Positions 7,427 through 15,279 of a stretch of 35,143 bases of DNA are shown here, one piece after another; position 1 is the stretch's first letter; every line of letters starts with the position of its first letter. Source of the stretch: an uncultured Alphaproteobacteria bacterium (lineage in GTDB: Bacteria; Pseudomonadota; Alphaproteobacteria; Caulobacterales; Caulobacteraceae). The notes under the pieces are model-generated. The model ran no database searches. It was not told the origin of the DNA and saw nothing but the letters and a program-made list of their open reading frames with translations. The position numbers and the translations under genes were made by a program. The stretch lies in NCBI GenBank assembly GCA_903892305.1, contig CAITHQ010000203.1:1-35143 (forward strand). The letters are read 5' to 3'.

Positions 7427-8460
7427 GCCTCGCACCCAAGCTTCTGGTATGCCTTGCGGCGCTGGCGCTGGCAGGGTGCCATCCAGTGGTGCCCAAGGCA
7501 GCGTCGCCGGCAATCGTGCAGGTCTGCCTGTCTGACAGACCCGTCCCGGCCTCTGCCCCTGATAAGGCCGGCATGACACTGATTAAGGGCGGTGAATTCC
7601 AGATGGGAGCCCGTCCCATACATGCCGAAGAAGGGCCACCACGCCCCATCAAGGTCAATGACTTCTGGATGGACTCCACCGAAGTCACCAACAGCGACTT
7701 TGCACGCTTCATCAAGGCTACGGGCTATGTGACACAGGCTGAACGCCCCTTAGACCCAAAGGCCTATCCGGGCGTCACTGGTGTTGACCTGGAGCCCTCT
7801 GCCATTGTCTTTGTCGGCTCTGCCGAGAATGTCGAAGCCGGCCCTGGAGCCTGGTGGCGCGTAGTCCGCGGGGCCAACTGGCGCCATCCGCAGGGCCCTG
7901 ATAGCTCTATCGATGGCCTCGAAAACCTCCCCGTTGTGCAGATCGGCTTTGAAGACGCCATGGCCTACGCCAAGTGGCTGGGCCGCGACCTGCCCACAGA
8001 AGCTGAGTGGGAATACGCAGCCCAGGGCGGCAAACCATCAACTCGTTTCGTCTGGGGGGATGAACCCCTGAATGAAGCCAAGCCCCAAGCAAATGTCTGG
8101 CAAGGAACCTTCCCCAGTTTCGACAGCGGTGGCGACGGCTACAAGGCTCAGGTCGCGCCGGTAGGCTGCTTCCCCGTCAACGGACTTGGCCTGCACGACA
8201 TGGCCGGAAATGTGTGGGAGTGGACCAAGGATTGGTACCGACCAAATCTTGATCCCAATGATCCGAACGGTGGTCCTGACGGCGATCTTGCCATGGATCC
8301 CGGCGATCCGGGTGTTCGCAAGCACGTGATTAAGGGTGGCTCATTCCTGTGCTCGCCCAATTATTGCTACCGATATCGCCCAGCTGCCCGGGAACCTGGG
8401 CCAACAGACACGGGCGAAAGCCATATCGGCTTCCGCACCGTGCTTAGGATCAGGGGCTAG
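7381..8460 (+). CDS. Formylglycine-generating enzyme (FGE/SUMF1) with lipoprotein signal
   Basis: A FGE-sulfatase domain protein, up to 359 aa. The domain starts at GMTLIKGGEFQMG (about residue 64) and includes DFWMDSTEVTN, LPTEAEWEYAAQGG, GLHDMAGNVWEW and GGSFLCSPNYCYRY. C324 and C329 are spaced C-x4-C as in the copper-binding catalytic pair of true FGEs, so the enzyme should oxidise the sulfatase cysteine to formylglycine using O2. The N-terminus has a lipobox, LALAGC (cysteine 33 from 7381). A TTG at 7423, overlapping the stop of the membrane protein gene (TTGA), would give a clean lipoprotein signal with the cysteine at residue 19; ATG 7381 gives a longer n-region. Either way the enzyme appears exported. 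Its stop codon overlaps that of the convergent DUF1330 gene in a shared CTAG. Confidence 0.85.
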   Translation: MCRIPRPIPADTQGLSLAPKLLVCLAALALAGCHPVVPKAASPAIVQVCLSDRPVPASAPDKAGMTLIKGGEFQMGARPIHAEEGPPRPIKVNDFWMDSTEVTNSDFARFIKATGYVTQAERPLDPKAYPGVTGVDLEPSAIVFVGSAENVEAGPGAWWRVVRGANWRHPQGPDSSIDGLENLPVVQIGFEDAMAYAKWLGRDLPTEAEWEYAAQGGKPSTRFVWGDEPLNEAKPQANVWQGTFPSFDSGGDGYKAQVAPVGCFPVNGLGLHDMAGNVWEWTKDWYRPNLDPNDPNGGPDGDLAMDPGDPGVRKHVIKGGSFLCSPNYCYRYRPAAREPGPTDTGESHIGFRTVLRIRG

Positions 8461-8873
8461 AAGCCCTCTGCAGGCTTGGTCTTGATGTTTAGCTGACCAG
8501 CCAGCCCCGCCTTGCGGTGGTGCTCAATGGCGTGCATTTCCGGCGACATAGCCATCTGACGGAAGGCCGCCAGGGACGGATATTCCGCTAAGGCAACAGC
8601 ATCCCAGAGGTCTTCAACCTCGCCCAGCATAAGGTCCGTGACCTTGCTGCTGTAACGGATCTTACCGCCGAGGGCGGTGACCAGCTTCGCCACGCCATCG
8701 CCATAGCGGGCATAGGCTTCTGCACCGGTCAGATGGGCGTCAGACCCATCTTCGTATTCCGCCGTAGGCTTGAACTTCAGCAGATTGACCATGACGAAGG
8801 GGCCATCTTCGACCCCGCCGAAGAAGGCCATGGCACGTTCCATGGTCGGAACGACTTGGTTGGTAACTTGCAT
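8457..8873 (-). CDS. DUF1330 family protein
   Basis: A 138-aa protein of the DUF1330 dimeric alpha/beta-barrel (ferredoxin-like) type, with PFVMVNLLKFKPTAEY near residue 25, GAEAYARYGDGV, and a DAVALAEYPSLAAFRQMAMSPEM segment typical of this family. The function is unknown; members of this fold include small-molecule-binding monooxygenase-like or isomerase-like proteins. The ATG at 8873 has TAGGAG upstream with 9-base spacing. It follows the haloalkane dehalogenase by 12 bases on the same strand, so the two are an operon, and it could act on the product or assist the dehalogenase. The stop is TAG within the palindromic CTAG shared with the convergent FGE gene. Confidence 0.8.
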   Translation of the reverse strand: MQVTNQVVPTMERAMAFFGGVEDGPFVMVNLLKFKPTAEYEDGSDAHLTGAEAYARYGDGVAKLVTALGGKIRYSSKVTDLMLGEVEDLWDAVALAEYPSLAAFRQMAMSPEMHAIEHHRKAGLAGQLNIKTKPAEGF

Positions 8874-8885
8874 GATTTCGTGCTC

Positions 8886-9788
8886 CTAGCGGGTCTTGGT
8901 GATCAGATCGTCCAACATGGCGGCGATCTCGTTGGGGCTGTCTTCCTGCAGGAAGTGGCCGCCCGAAAGCATTACGTGCGGCTGGCCAGCTGTTCCAGGA
9001 ATGCGGGCCTTGAAGTTTTCCTCGCCGCCCTTGGTCACCGGATCATTGTCGCTGAAGGCGGTGATGAAGGGCTTAGTCCAGGCTTCCAGGACCTTCCAAG
9101 CCGCAAGGTTTTCGGCCACCGAAGCATGCTGGGCCGTGATCGGAACCAGGGTCGGGAACTGCCGGGCACCTTCCTTAAACGTCTCATCTGGGAAGGGCGC
9201 GTCATAGGCGGCCACTTCCTCAGGGCTCAACTCGCGGGTTGAACCCATGTTCAGCAATCCGCCAATTGGCATTTGTGGGATGGTCTGGCTGAGATTTAGC
9301 CAGGCGTCGAAGCCTTCACTAGATCCCGTGCCCACCGGCAGACCGGTATTGCCCGCAATGACCCCAGCGAACTGGTCCGGATAGGCCGCGACCATACGCA
9401 GGCCGATAAGTCCGCCCCAGTCCTGACAGAACATGACAGCCTTGCTGAGGTTGAGACCTTCGAGCCACTGGCTCATCCAAGCCACGTGGCGCTCATAGGT
9501 ATAGTCCGTGCGCTTAGCCGGCTTGTCGGAACGCCCAAAGCCGATCAGGTCCGGCGCGATCGCCCGGTGGCCCTTGGCCACCAGGGCCGGAATGATCTTG
9601 CGATAGAGATAGGACCATGACGGCTCGCCGTGCATCAACAGGACCGGCGCGCCGTCCCGGGGCCCCTCGTCCACGTAGGCTAGGCGCAGGGTGGTGCCGT
9701 CTGCGTCCTTGATGTCGGCATAGTGAGGCGTGAAGGGCCAGTCCAGCAGGCCTTCAAATCGCTCGTCAGGTGTGCGCAGGACGTCCAT
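8886..9788 (-). CDS. dhmA: Haloalkane dehalogenase, subfamily HLD-I
   Basis: A 300-aa alpha/beta hydrolase. [12 protein letters not shown] (from residue 53) forms the oxyanion region, and D123-W124 in FCQDWGG is the nucleophile plus a halide-stabilising tryptophan. W163 in FDAWLNLS sits where HLD-I enzymes keep the second halide-binding tryptophan in the cap domain, the acid is D247 or D249 in FSDNDPV, and H278 in GGHFLQED is the base. All parts needed for hydrolytic C-halogen cleavage are present, and the text closely resembles the Caulobacter DhmA/DccA protein as I remember it. The ATG at 9788 with GAGGG 7 bases upstream is a better start than the TTG one codon earlier. It is first in an operon with a DUF1330 gene and divergent from an MBL hydrolase. 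A TATAAT-like box (plus-strand ATTATA, 9830-9835) lies upstream. Confidence 0.9.
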   Translation of the reverse strand: MDVLRTPDERFEGLLDWPFTPHYADIKDADGTTLRLAYVDEGPRDGAPVLLMHGEPSWSYLYRKIIPALVAKGHRAIAPDLIGFGRSDKPAKRTDYTYERHVAWMSQWLEGLNLSKAVMFCQDWGGLIGLRMVAAYPDQFAGVIAGNTGLPVGTGSSEGFDAWLNLSQTIPQMPIGGLLNMGSTRELSPEEVAAYDAPFPDETFKEGARQFPTLVPITAQHASVAENLAAWKVLEAWTKPFITAFSDNDPVTKGGEENFKARIPGTAGQPHVMLSGGHFLQEDSPNEIAAMLDDLITKTR

Positions 9789-9832
9789 CAATATCCCTCA
9801 TTCGGTTGACTTCGCCGAACGACCGGCGAATT

Positions 9833-9856
9833 ATATTGGCAATATGCGTGTCACTA
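9833..9856. promoter_or_regulatory. Bipartite operator-like motif, copy 2 (dehalogenase/MBL divergon)
   Basis: ATATTGGCAATA followed by T gives a perfect 13-base palindrome, ATATTG-G-CAATAT (9833-9845). After the four bases TGCG comes TGTCACTA (9849-9856). This repeats the layout seen at 5270-5293. The two TGNCANTA units are 12 bases apart in the same orientation in both copies, roughly one helical turn. The palindrome overlaps a TATAAT-like -10 for dhmA on the minus strand. A TetR gene in the adjacent operon is a candidate for the binding protein. Confidence 0.55.
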
Positions 9857-9904
9857 TATGTGCGCGAGGTCAAGATCGGCCTGACGAATAGGGAGACCTC
9901 TGAA

Positions 9905-10996
9905 ATGCGCCTCTTTAGACCCCGAAATATTCTTCTGGTCCTCGTCCTGGCCGGTGGCCTAGGCCTCTGGCTTAATCGCGGCGCGGTTGCCACCCACCTC
10001 ATGGGCCGGATCTATGAGCGCGCCCTTGGTCGGGCTCCCTTCAATGACATGCCTGATAGCCTAAGCGTCGCCCTATGCGGCTCTGGGTCGCCCATGCCCG
10101 ATCCAACCCGGGCGGGCCCCTGCACCGCCGTCGTCGCAGGACATCGGCTGTTCGTCGTAGACATTGGCGATGGTGGTACCCGCAACCTCTCGCTGATGAA
10201 CCTTCCCCCTGCCAAGGTCGAGGCGATCTTCCTGACCCACTTCCACTCCGACCATATCGGTGGCCTGGGAGAGTTGATGCTTCAACGGTGGGCGGGTGGC
10301 TCGAATTCTATACCAACCCCCATTTATGGTGGACTTGGTGTCGACAAGGTCGTGGCCGGTTTCATGGCGGCCTATGATCAGGACCGCGGCTATCGCATCG
10401 CTCACCACGGCCCCATTATTGTGCCACCAACAGGTTTTGGCGGCGTCCCTCACCCCTTTGATGCCCAAAGAGGCCAGCCAGACATCGTTGTCTTCCAGGA
10501 CAAGGACCTAAAGGTCACCGCCTTCCCAGTTGAACACCAGCCCGTCGAACCTGCAGTCGGCTATCGCTTCGACTATAAGGGACGCAGCTTGGTGATCAGC
10601 GGCGACACTGCCCCCTCCCCTCGCCTGGAAGCCGCCTCAAAGGGCGTCGATCTGCTGGTTCATGAAGGCCTTTCGCCGACCTTGGTGGGCATCCAACATC
10701 AGGCCGCTGACAAGGCGGGCAATAAGACCATCACCGCCATCACCCATGACATACTCAGCTATCACACCTTCCCAGAAGATGCGGCGGCCTTAGCCCAGCG
10801 CGCGGGGGTGAAGCAGCTCCTGTTCACACACGTCATACCTCCACTGCCTCTACGTGCCCTGGAGGGTCCCTTCCTTGGGCGTTCGCGGCAAATTTTCCAG
10901 GGGCCTGTCCAGGTTGGCCGGGACGGCGATATGATCTCTCTTCCTGTAGGAACGGCCGATTTCAAACACTCCAATCGACTCCACACCTTTAACTGA
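9905..10996 (+). CDS. Membrane-anchored MBL-fold hydrolase (RNase Z / AtsA-like)
   Basis: A 363-aa metallo-beta-lactamase-fold hydrolase with an N-terminal membrane anchor or signal (residues 8-24, NILLVLVLAGGLGLWL). The metal site is complete: H112-x-H114-x-D116-H117 in LTHFHSDHIGG, H211 in FPVEHQP, D234 in ISGDT and H309 in FTHV, with HEG and YHTF motifs between. The pattern is that of the RNase Z-like branch, which also contains the AtsA-type arylsulfatases; an exported protein is unlikely to be a tRNA nuclease, so a sulfate-, phosphate- or lactone-ester hydrolase is more probable. I chose ATG 9905 because GGGAG lies 9 bases upstream and the membrane segment begins there. It heads an operon with GST, TetR and serine hydrolase genes. 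Confidence 0.82.
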   Translation: MRLFRPRNILLVLVLAGGLGLWLNRGAVATHLMGRIYERALGRAPFNDMPDSLSVALCGSGSPMPDPTRAGPCTAVVAGHRLFVVDIGDGGTRNLSLMNLPPAKVEAIFLTHFHSDHIGGLGELMLQRWAGGSNSIPTPIYGGLGVDKVVAGFMAAYDQDRGYRIAHHGPIIVPPTGFGGVPHPFDAQRGQPDIVVFQDKDLKVTAFPVEHQPVEPAVGYRFDYKGRSLVISGDTAPSPRLEAASKGVDLLVHEGLSPTLVGIQHQAADKAGNKTITAITHDILSYHTFPEDAAALAQRAGVKQLLFTHVIPPLPLRALEGPFLGRSRQIFQGPVQVGRDGDMISLPVGTADFKHSNRLHTFN

Positions 10997-11007
10997 TCGA
11001 GACGACC

Positions 11008-12036
11008 ATGACCCTTCCAACGCCCTTGACCCTGATGGGTGCACCCGGCTCGCCCTATACCCGCAAGATGCTGGCGGTCCTGCGATATCGCCATATTCCC
11101 TATCGTTTGCTGCTGTCCAACAGCCCGCAGCTGGCCAGCCTGCCTCAGGCCAAGGTGCCGCTACTTCCGACCTTCTATCTCCCCGGTCCCGATGGCGACG
11201 TGGTTGCTGCTACGGACTCCACGCCCCTGATCCGGCGCTTCGAAGAGGAGTTCAGCGGCCGAAGCGTCATCCCAAGTCATCCGGCCCTGGCCTTCCTCAA
11301 TGATCTGATCGAGGACTATGCCGACGAATGGCTGACCAAGGCGATGTTCCACTATCGCTGGTACTATGCCGACGACATTGCCAAGGGGGCCAAGATCCTG
11401 CCCTGCTGGCGCGGCTTCTCCATTCCTGACGACGTCCTGGCTGAGCGGGGCAAGTTCATCTCCGAAAGACAGATCAGCCGCCTGCGCTATGTGGGGTCTC
11501 ATCGCGCAACCGCCCCGGTAATTGAGTCCAGCTATGTGCGGTTCCTAGAGGCGATGGAAGATCACCTGCGCCTCTATCCCTATCTCTTGGGAACACGGCC
11601 AAGCGCTGCTGATTTTGCAGTCTATGGGCAGCTGACCCAGCTGGCCGAATTCGACCCCACCCCCATGGCCCTGACGTTAAAGGTCGCGCAGAGGGTCACG
11701 GCCTGGGTCGGCATGTTGGAGGATCAATCCGGCGTCGATCCCGAGGAGGATGGCTGGTTCAGCGTCGATGCCCTGCCCCCGACCCTGCTGGCGATCCTGA
11801 CCGAGATAGGCCGGGTCTATCCGCCGGTCATGCTAGCCAATGCGAAGGCTGTCATGAACAAGGAGAGTGAAGTTGCCGCAGAGGTGGATGGTGCCCCATG
11901 GCAGCAACAGCCTTTCCCCTATCAGGCCAAATGTTTAGGCTGGCTCAGAGATTCTCGAATTGCACTGTCAGGTTCGGAGCGAGACAAGGTGGATGCTATT
12001 CTTGCGGGCACAGGTTGCGAGGCAATGTTTCAGTGA
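11008..12036 (+). CDS. Glutathione S-transferase family protein, long form
   Basis: A 342-aa protein whose first 80 residues are a GST-type thioredoxin fold: SPYTRKMLAVLRYRHIPY carries the N-terminal active-site region and DSTPLIRRFEEEF ends the domain with the usual acidic-serine glutathione contact. The middle is an all-helical GST C-terminal domain containing GTRPSAADFAVYGQLTQL. It is about 100 residues longer than a typical GST, with an extra C-terminal part from around 245 that I cannot assign. It starts 11 bases after the MBL gene and its stop overlaps the GTG start of the TetR gene (GTGA), so the operon is translationally coupled. A role in conjugation or reductive cleavage of an aromatic compound fits the neighbourhood, but is inferred. 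Confidence 0.8.
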   Translation: MTLPTPLTLMGAPGSPYTRKMLAVLRYRHIPYRLLLSNSPQLASLPQAKVPLLPTFYLPGPDGDVVAATDSTPLIRRFEEEFSGRSVIPSHPALAFLNDLIEDYADEWLTKAMFHYRWYYADDIAKGAKILPCWRGFSIPDDVLAERGKFISERQISRLRYVGSHRATAPVIESSYVRFLEAMEDHLRLYPYLLGTRPSAADFAVYGQLTQLAEFDPTPMALTLKVAQRVTAWVGMLEDQSGVDPEEDGWFSVDALPPTLLAILTEIGRVYPPVMLANAKAVMNKESEVAAEVDGAPWQQQPFPYQAKCLGWLRDSRIALSGSERDKVDAILAGTGCEAMFQ

Positions 12037-12593
12037 TTGAATCGGACGGACGACGCCAGCGCGGTCAAGACAACCGCGCACGCATCGTCAAAGCTATGTT
12101 GGAATTGGTTGAGGCCGGCGATGTCGCGCCCGTCGCTGAAGATGTCGCAGCCAAGGCCGATGTAGGACTAAGGACCGTCTTCCGGCACTTCAAGGATATG
12201 GACAGCCTCTATGGGGAAATGTCCGCCGTCGTAACAGCTGAAGTTCGAGCCTTGGTCGAACGCCCCTTCACCGCCACAAGTTGGCGCGGCGAACTATCGG
12301 AATTGGTAGACCGTCGCGCCGTCCTGTTTGAGCGTATCGCACCCTTTCGCCGGGCGTCTGAACGACTGAGGTACAGGTCAGCCTTCATCGCTGAAGAGCA
12401 GGTACGATTGGTCACCACCCTGCGCGATATCCTGCGCCAAGTGATCCCCATGGATATGGGGGCCGTCAACTTTGAGGCTCTAGATTTGTTCTTGAGCTAT
12501 GAAGCCTGGTCTCGGCTCCGTCGCGATCAGAATCTCAGCGTTGACGACGCTAAGGAGGTAATTCGTCGGTCGATTTTAGGGATTACTGGCTGA
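12033..12593 (+). CDS. TetR-family transcriptional regulator
   Basis: A 186-aa TetR-type repressor. The N-terminal helix-turn-helix spans about residues 10-60: RARIVKAMLELVEAG, then VAEDVAAKADVGLRTVFRHFKDMDSLY, where the TVFRHFKD recognition helix is diagnostic. The C-terminal part is a helical ligand-binding and dimerisation domain without family-specific motifs. The GTG at 12033 overlaps the GST stop by four bases with GAGG about 10 bases upstream; longer readings would be buried in the GST frame. As the only regulator in the catabolic block, it is the natural candidate to bind the palindromic motif at 9833-9856, and by extension 5270-5293. This is inference from location. Confidence 0.83.
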   Translation: MIESDGRRQRGQDNRARIVKAMLELVEAGDVAPVAEDVAAKADVGLRTVFRHFKDMDSLYGEMSAVVTAEVRALVERPFTATSWRGELSELVDRRAVLFERIAPFRRASERLRYRSAFIAEEQVRLVTTLRDILRQVIPMDMGAVNFEALDLFLSYEAWSRLRRDQNLSVDDAKEVIRRSILGITG

Positions 12594-12606
12594 GGCGCGT
12601 GGTTTC

Positions 12607-13833
12607 ATGACATCTGAAATGCGTATGTCCGACGCGATTGCCACCGCCCTGTCCAGCTATGTGGAGCATGGTGAGTTTGCAGGCGCAGCCTCATTGGTCT
12701 GGCGGGAGGGCCAGCTAAGGCACTTTGGGTCTGTCGGTTGGCGCAATAAGCAGGCTAAACAGCCCTTGCAGCGCGATAGCCTGTTTCGCATTGCTTCGAT
12801 CTCCAAACCCATCACCTCCCTAGCGGCGATGGTAATGCAGGAGGAAGGCCGGTTTTCCCTAACCGACCCGGTCAGCAATTGGGCTCCTGAATTTGCGAAG
12901 ATGCAGGTCCTACGCTCACCCACGAGCGCCATGGACGACACGGTGGCTGCGGAACGACAGATCACCTTTGAAGATCTCCTGACCCATAGGGCTGGCTTCA
13001 ACTATGGCGAAACCTTCAGCGGGGCGACCCGTGAGGCCTATGAGAAGGCCTTGGGTGGCCACATTGACAGCCCCGTCTCACCCGACGACTGGATCGCCGG
13101 ATTGGCGCGCCTACCCCTTGTCGCCCAGCCAGGCACAGGCTTCACCTATGGCCATGCCACCGACCTCCTAGGCCTGCTCATCGCCCGGATAGAGGGAACC
13201 TCGCTCGGAGACCTGTTGCAAAGGCGGATATTCGGACCCCTAGGCATGACGGATACTGGATTTGGTGTTCCGGCTGACAAACACCATCGCCGCGCCGCCA
13301 TGTATGGCTTTGATGATCAGGGCGCGCTCTTGGAAAAGCCTTCCATGCCCGGTGCCTTTTTGGACGAACGTCCAGAGGGCATGACCTTCGAATCCGGCGG
13401 TCAGGGCCTCTGGTCAACAATCGACGATGTTCTGGCTTTCGGGCGGGTTTTTGTAAGCGGCGGCATGGTCGACGGGGTTCGGATCATCTCTGAAGATACT
13501 CTCACCCTAATGACCACCAACCGTCTTACACCTAGCCAGCGGATGGAGGCGCGCCTGCTCGGCATGCCTGTATTCGAAGCCCATGGATTTGGCCTGGGCC
13601 TGGCCGTGGTGATGGATCCTGACAAGGCCTCCGTCCTGCGCTGCAAGGGCGGGGTCGGAACCGTCGGCTGGCCAGGGGCTTATGGCGGCTGGTGGCAGGC
13701 TGACCCGACCGACGGATCGGTGATGGTCTTCCTGGCGCACAACTCTTTCGAGCTGGAACAATTGGCCATGGGAGTCGGCCTGGGGGTCTATGCCGCCATC
13801 ACCGACTTCCATGCCCTGGCGGCTAAGAGCTAG
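12607..13833 (+). CDS. Serine hydrolase, beta-lactamase class C / family VIII esterase type
   Basis: A 408-aa serine hydrolase of the class C beta-lactamase fold. S64-I-S-K67 is the S-x-x-K nucleophile and base motif in FRIASISKPITS, and Y181 in FTYGHATDLLG replaces the Y-x-N tyrosine. A GWPGAYGGWW segment near the C-terminus stands where the KTG-like motif lies. EstB-type esterases have nearly the same spacing (Ser about 64-75, Tyr about 181). There is no signal peptide, which favours a cytosolic esterase over a beta-lactamase. It is last in the MBL-GST-TetR operon, 13 bases after tetR. Its TAG stop is immediately adjacent to the stop of the convergent aldehyde dehydrogenase gene, with no intervening base. 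Confidence 0.84.
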   Translation: MTSEMRMSDAIATALSSYVEHGEFAGAASLVWREGQLRHFGSVGWRNKQAKQPLQRDSLFRIASISKPITSLAAMVMQEEGRFSLTDPVSNWAPEFAKMQVLRSPTSAMDDTVAAERQITFEDLLTHRAGFNYGETFSGATREAYEKALGGHIDSPVSPDDWIAGLARLPLVAQPGTGFTYGHATDLLGLLIARIEGTSLGDLLQRRIFGPLGMTDTGFGVPADKHHRRAAMYGFDDQGALLEKPSMPGAFLDERPEGMTFESGGQGLWSTIDDVLAFGRVFVSGGMVDGVRIISEDTLTLMTTNRLTPSQRMEARLLGMPVFEAHGFGLGLAVVMDPDKASVLRCKGGVGTVGWPGAYGGWWQADPTDGSVMVFLAHNSFELEQLAMGVGLGVYAAITDFHALAAKS

Positions 13834-15279
13834 CTACCGCTTCAGCTGACCATCCAGATATTTGCGGATGCCTGGGCCATAGGGCGGGCGCATCATCTGT
13901 AGGGGACCAATGTCCTTTTTCATCTGAGAGAAGATCGCCTTGCGATGGCTGAATTCCCGGAAGCCGTCGTGCCCGTGATAACTGCCCATGCCCGACGGAC
14001 CGACCCCACCAAAGGGAAGGTCTTCCTGGGCGATGTGGAAGATCACGTCATTCACTGTGACACCGCCCGCTGTGGTGCCATTGACCACCCGCTCCTGCTC
14101 AGCGGCGTCTGCACCGAAATAGTAGAGCCCAAGTGGGCGGTCGTGGGCGTTGATATAGTCCACTGCCTGATCGACGGTGTCATAGGTCTTCACCGGCAAG
14201 AGAGGGCCAAAGATCTCTTCCTGCATGACCTTCATGTCGTCGGTGGGATCTAGGATCAAGGTCGGCGCAATGCGCCGGTGTTCTTGTTGGCTTAGGTCTT
14301 CGCCCTCGGGTTTCAGCTCGATGATCCGGGCCCCCTTAGCCCGGGCGTCCTCCACATATCCAGTGATCCGATCAAAGTGTCGTTGGGCGACAATGGCCGT
14401 GTAGTCTGGATTGTCCTTGATGGTGGGGAACATTTTAGACACCGAGCTCTGGGCGGCGGCGACAAAGCTCTCCAACTGATCCTTGGGCGCGAACAGATAG
14501 TCAGGTGCCAGACAGATCTGACCAGCATTGAGGGTCTTACCCGCCATGACCCGCGCTGCCGCCACGGACATGTCTGCGGATCGGCCGACAATGACTGGGC
14601 TCTTGCCGCCCAGTTCTAAGGTCAGGGGCACCAGGTTCTCTGCCGCTGCGCGCATGACATGGCGGGCAATGGAGGTCGCCCCGGTGAAGATGAGGTGATC
14701 GAAGGCTAGACTTGCAAAGGACTGACCCACCTCAGGACCACCCGTCACCACTGCAATTTCCTCATCAGAGAAGGCGCTGCCGAACATTTGCGCCATCAGG
14801 GCCGAGGTGACGGGGGTAAATTCCGAAGGCTTAATCATGGCCCGATTGCCGGCGGCCAGAATGCCCGCCAGGGGGGCGAAGGTCAGATTGACCGGGAAAT
14901 TCCAGGGACTGATCACCCCCACCACACCCTTTGGCTGATAGCGAACCTCCGCCTTGGCACCAAAAAGACCCAAGATGGCCGGGGTGGTCTTACGCTTCTC
15001 AGCCTTCATCCAGACGCGGAGATGGTCCTTGGCGTGCTTCAGCGGCCCCACAGACGCGGCGATATCGGTAAAGGCCGTCGCCTCCCGCGATCGGGCACCG
15101 AAGTCCTGGATCAGCGCATCTTCAATGTCCCTGCGATGATCGATCAGCAGGCTAATACAGCGGTCTAGCCGCTCAATCCGCTTTTCCGCGCTTGGGGCGC
15201 CGTCCCGCAGATGGGCGGTCTTTTGCTTGACCAGCAGGGCGGTCATTGAGGCGGCGTTGTGGTCCAGTTTGGCGGTCAT
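13834..15279 (-). CDS. Aldehyde dehydrogenase, coniferyl-aldehyde-dehydrogenase-like
   Basis: A 481-aa NAD(P)-dependent class 3 aldehyde dehydrogenase. PWNFPVNL (125-132) is the cofactor and substrate-channel motif, E222 in LELGGKSP is the general base, C256 in NAGQICLAPDY is the nucleophile, and EEIFGPLLPV follows. The text, including the C-terminal FREFSHRKAIFSQ, is that of coniferyl aldehyde dehydrogenases, which oxidise coniferaldehyde to ferulate; other aryl or long-chain aldehydes are possible. ATG 15279 is supported by GGAG about 6 bases upstream. The first 107 bases overlap the 3' end of the dienelactone hydrolase gene in another frame, so the genes are coupled. It ends at the stop of the convergent serine hydrolase gene. 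Confidence 0.87.
   Translation of the reverse strand: MTAKLDHNAASMTALLVKQKTAHLRDGAPSAEKRIERLDRCISLLIDHRRDIEDALIQDFGARSREATAFTDIAASVGPLKHAKDHLRVWMKAEKRKTTPAILGLFGAKAEVRYQPKGVVGVISPWNFPVNLTFAPLAGILAAGNRAMIKPSEFTPVTSALMAQMFGSAFSDEEIAVVTGGPEVGQSFASLAFDHLIFTGATSIARHVMRAAAENLVPLTLELGGKSPVIVGRSADMSVAAARVMAGKTLNAGQICLAPDYLFAPKDQLESFVAAAQSSVSKMFPTIKDNPDYTAIVAQRHFDRITGYVEDARAKGARIIELKPEGEDLSQQEHRRIAPTLILDPTDDMKVMQEEIFGPLLPVKTYDTVDQAVDYINAHDRPLGLYYFGADAAEQERVVNGTTAGGVTVNDVIFHIAQEDLPFGGVGPSGMGSYHGHDGFREFSHRKAIFSQMKKDIGPLQMMRPPYGPGIRKYLDGQLKR

Noticed and set aside
11898-12032. An in-frame N-terminal extension of the TetR protein
   Set aside because: It would overlap the GST gene, reads as Cys/Gly-rich noise, and the GTG at 12033 gives the usual TetR N-terminus and a GTGA overlap.
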